A stretch of DNA of 6,572 bases from Methanolinea sp. UBA473 (GTDB lineage Archaea > Halobacteriota > Methanomicrobia > Methanomicrobiales > Methanospirillaceae): NCBI GenBank assembly GCA_002509495.1, contig DAEV01000054.1, positions 29,119 through 35,690 of the forward strand, written 5' to 3'. Below, piece by piece: positions 5,823 to 6,572 of this stretch. The notes below the pieces were generated by a model. It worked only from the letters and a program-made list of their open reading frames with translations. It searched no databases and was not told where the DNA came from. How positions within the stretch are numbered: position 1 is the stretch's first letter; every line of letters starts with the position of its first letter. Position numbers and translations under genes: made by a program.

Positions 5823-6251
5823 ATGGGTAATGGTAAATTTGCAGCCAGAAAACTGATTCGCGACTCCAGGAAGTTCCGCTGGAGCGACCCCAAGTTCGTG
5901 CGGAGCCAGGGCGGCGTCAACCTCAAGTCCGACCCGCTGGAGGGAGCTCCCCAGGCACGCGGTATCGTGCTGGAGAAGATCGGGGTCGAGGCCAAACAGC
6001 CTAACTCGGCGATTCGGAAGTGTGTGAGGGTACAGCTGATCAAGAACGGACGTCAGGTAACTGCGTTTGCGGTGGGGGACGGAGCGATCAATTTCATCGA
6101 CGAACACGACGAGGTCGAGATCGAGGGGATCGGCGGCCGTCTGGGTCGTTCGATGGGCGATATCCCCGGAGTCCGCTACGTGGTGACCAAGGTGAACAAC
6201 GTCTGTCTTCACGAGATGGTCATCGGCCGCAAGGAGAAACCGCGCAGGTGA
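5823..6251 (+). CDS. rps12: 30S ribosomal protein S12 (uS12)
   Basis: Component of the decoding centre of the small ribosomal subunit, helping to check codon-anticodon pairing. The 142 residues fit the archaeal/eukaryotic form, which is longer at the N-terminus than bacterial S12 (about 124). The decoding loop KQPNSAIRKC is at 58-67 with PNSA at 60-63, and the second conserved loop GDIPGVRY is at 112-119. Gln59 stands where bacteria have the second lysine of KKPNSA, as is normal for archaea and eukaryotes. The ATG follows a GAGG ribosome site and a consensus TATA box. It is the first gene of a plus-strand unit continuing with rps7; nusA and rpl30e, which often precede it in archaea, are not upstream here. 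Confidence 0.98.
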   Translation: MGNGKFAARKLIRDSRKFRWSDPKFVRSQGGVNLKSDPLEGAPQARGIVLEKIGVEAKQPNSAIRKCVRVQLIKNGRQVTAFAVGDGAINFIDEHDEVEIEGIGGRLGRSMGDIPGVRYVVTKVNNVCLHEMVIGRKEKPRR

Positions 6252-6253
6252 GG
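6246..6253 (+). promoter_or_regulatory. Shine-Dalgarno site of rps7 overlapping the rps12 stop
   Basis: AGGTGAGG contains the rps12 stop codon TGA (6249-6251) and lies just before the rps7 ATG, 4 nt after the GGTGA core. Termination on rps12 would place ribosomes on this site, which suggests coupled synthesis of the two proteins. Confidence 0.75.
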
Positions 6254-6255
6254 AT

Positions 6256-6572
6256 ATGACAGAACCAGCAGAAACCCCCACACGACTCCTCTTCAACAAA
6301 TGGGATCTTGGAGAGGTCCAGATCACCGATCCGAGTCTCGTCAGGTACGTCTCCCTGAGCCCTGTGATCGTCCCTCATTCCACCGGTAAATATACCCGGC
6401 AGGAATTCAACAAGGCGAACATGCTCGTGGTCGAGAGGCTGATCAACCGGTTGATGAAATCGGAGATGAATACCGGGAACAAGCAGCTTGCCATCCGTAT
6501 CGTGCGCGATGCCTTTGACATTGTTCATAAAAAGACCAAGAAGAATCCGGTCCAGGTCCTTGTGGAAGCCAT
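6256..6572 (+). CDS. rps7: 30S ribosomal protein S7 (uS7), 3' end beyond window
   Basis: Primary 16S rRNA-binding protein that starts assembly of the small-subunit head and lines the E-site mRNA exit. From the ATG at 6256-6258 there are 105 intact codons to the window end; the archaeal protein is usually about 190-210 residues, so around half is seen. Family marks include LFNKWDL (12-18), LSPVIVPHSTGKY (34-46), the NMLVVERLINRLMKS helix region and NPVQVLVEA at the window edge. It follows rps12 with a 4-nt gap and a strong ribosome site across the rps12 stop. Elongation factor genes are expected further downstream in an archaeal str operon, but this is not visible here. Confidence 0.97.
   Translation, partial: MTEPAETPTRLLFNKWDLGEVQITDPSLVRYVSLSPVIVPHSTGKYTRQEFNKANMLVVERLINRLMKSEMNTGNKQLAIRIVRDAFDIVHKKTKKNPVQVLVEA

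Noticed and set aside
5709..6326. Minus-strand open frame of 205 codons opposite rps12
   Set aside because: It is a shadow of uS12 and crosses the promoter region; the sense protein is unmistakable.

Overview
The window looks like a methanogenic archaeon of the Methanomicrobiales type. GC content is fairly high with AT-rich promoters. The release factor is of the archaeal aRF1 type (NIKS, GGQ and a zinc ribbon). Ribosomal protein uS12 is of the archaeal/eukaryotic form (KQPNSAIRKC). There are TTTATATA-type TATA boxes, GGTGA-type Shine-Dalgarno sites and a preQ0 (archaeosine precursor) gene set. The genus is not fixed by the sequence, and the order-level guess is inference from overall resemblance.

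Layout: positions 1 to about 5657 are one tightly packed minus-strand gene series. In transcription order it runs queD (5657-5244), queE (5257-4649), queC (4649-3978), a Nudix hydrolase (3981-3472), a predicted lipoprotein alpha/beta hydrolase (3475-2591), aRF1 (2554-1280) and argS (1280 to beyond position 1). Every junction but one is a translational overlap: 14 nt, TGATG, ATGA, ATGA and TGATG. The exception is a 36-nt gap before aRF1. A 165-bp AT-rich divergent intergenic region (5658-5822) follows. The plus-strand start of the str ribosomal protein operon comes next: uS12 (5823-6251), then uS7 (6256 to the window end, incomplete).

How the genes fit together: QueD, QueE and QueC are three consecutive steps from 7,8-dihydroneopterin triphosphate to preQ0, which archaea insert into tRNA position 15 and convert to archaeosine. 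Downstream in the same series are the termination factor and arginyl-tRNA synthetase, and divergently there are two small-subunit ribosomal proteins, so the window is translation-themed. The Nudix enzyme and the lipoprotein hydrolase are the two members without an obvious link to that theme.

I see no CRISPR array, mobile element, tRNA or rRNA, and no clearly novel system. The best candidates for a second look are the divergent promoter region, which has a 10-bp imperfect inverted repeat next to the queD TATA box, a probably leaderless queD transcript and several TATA boxes, and the unusual combination of genes in the minus-strand operon.
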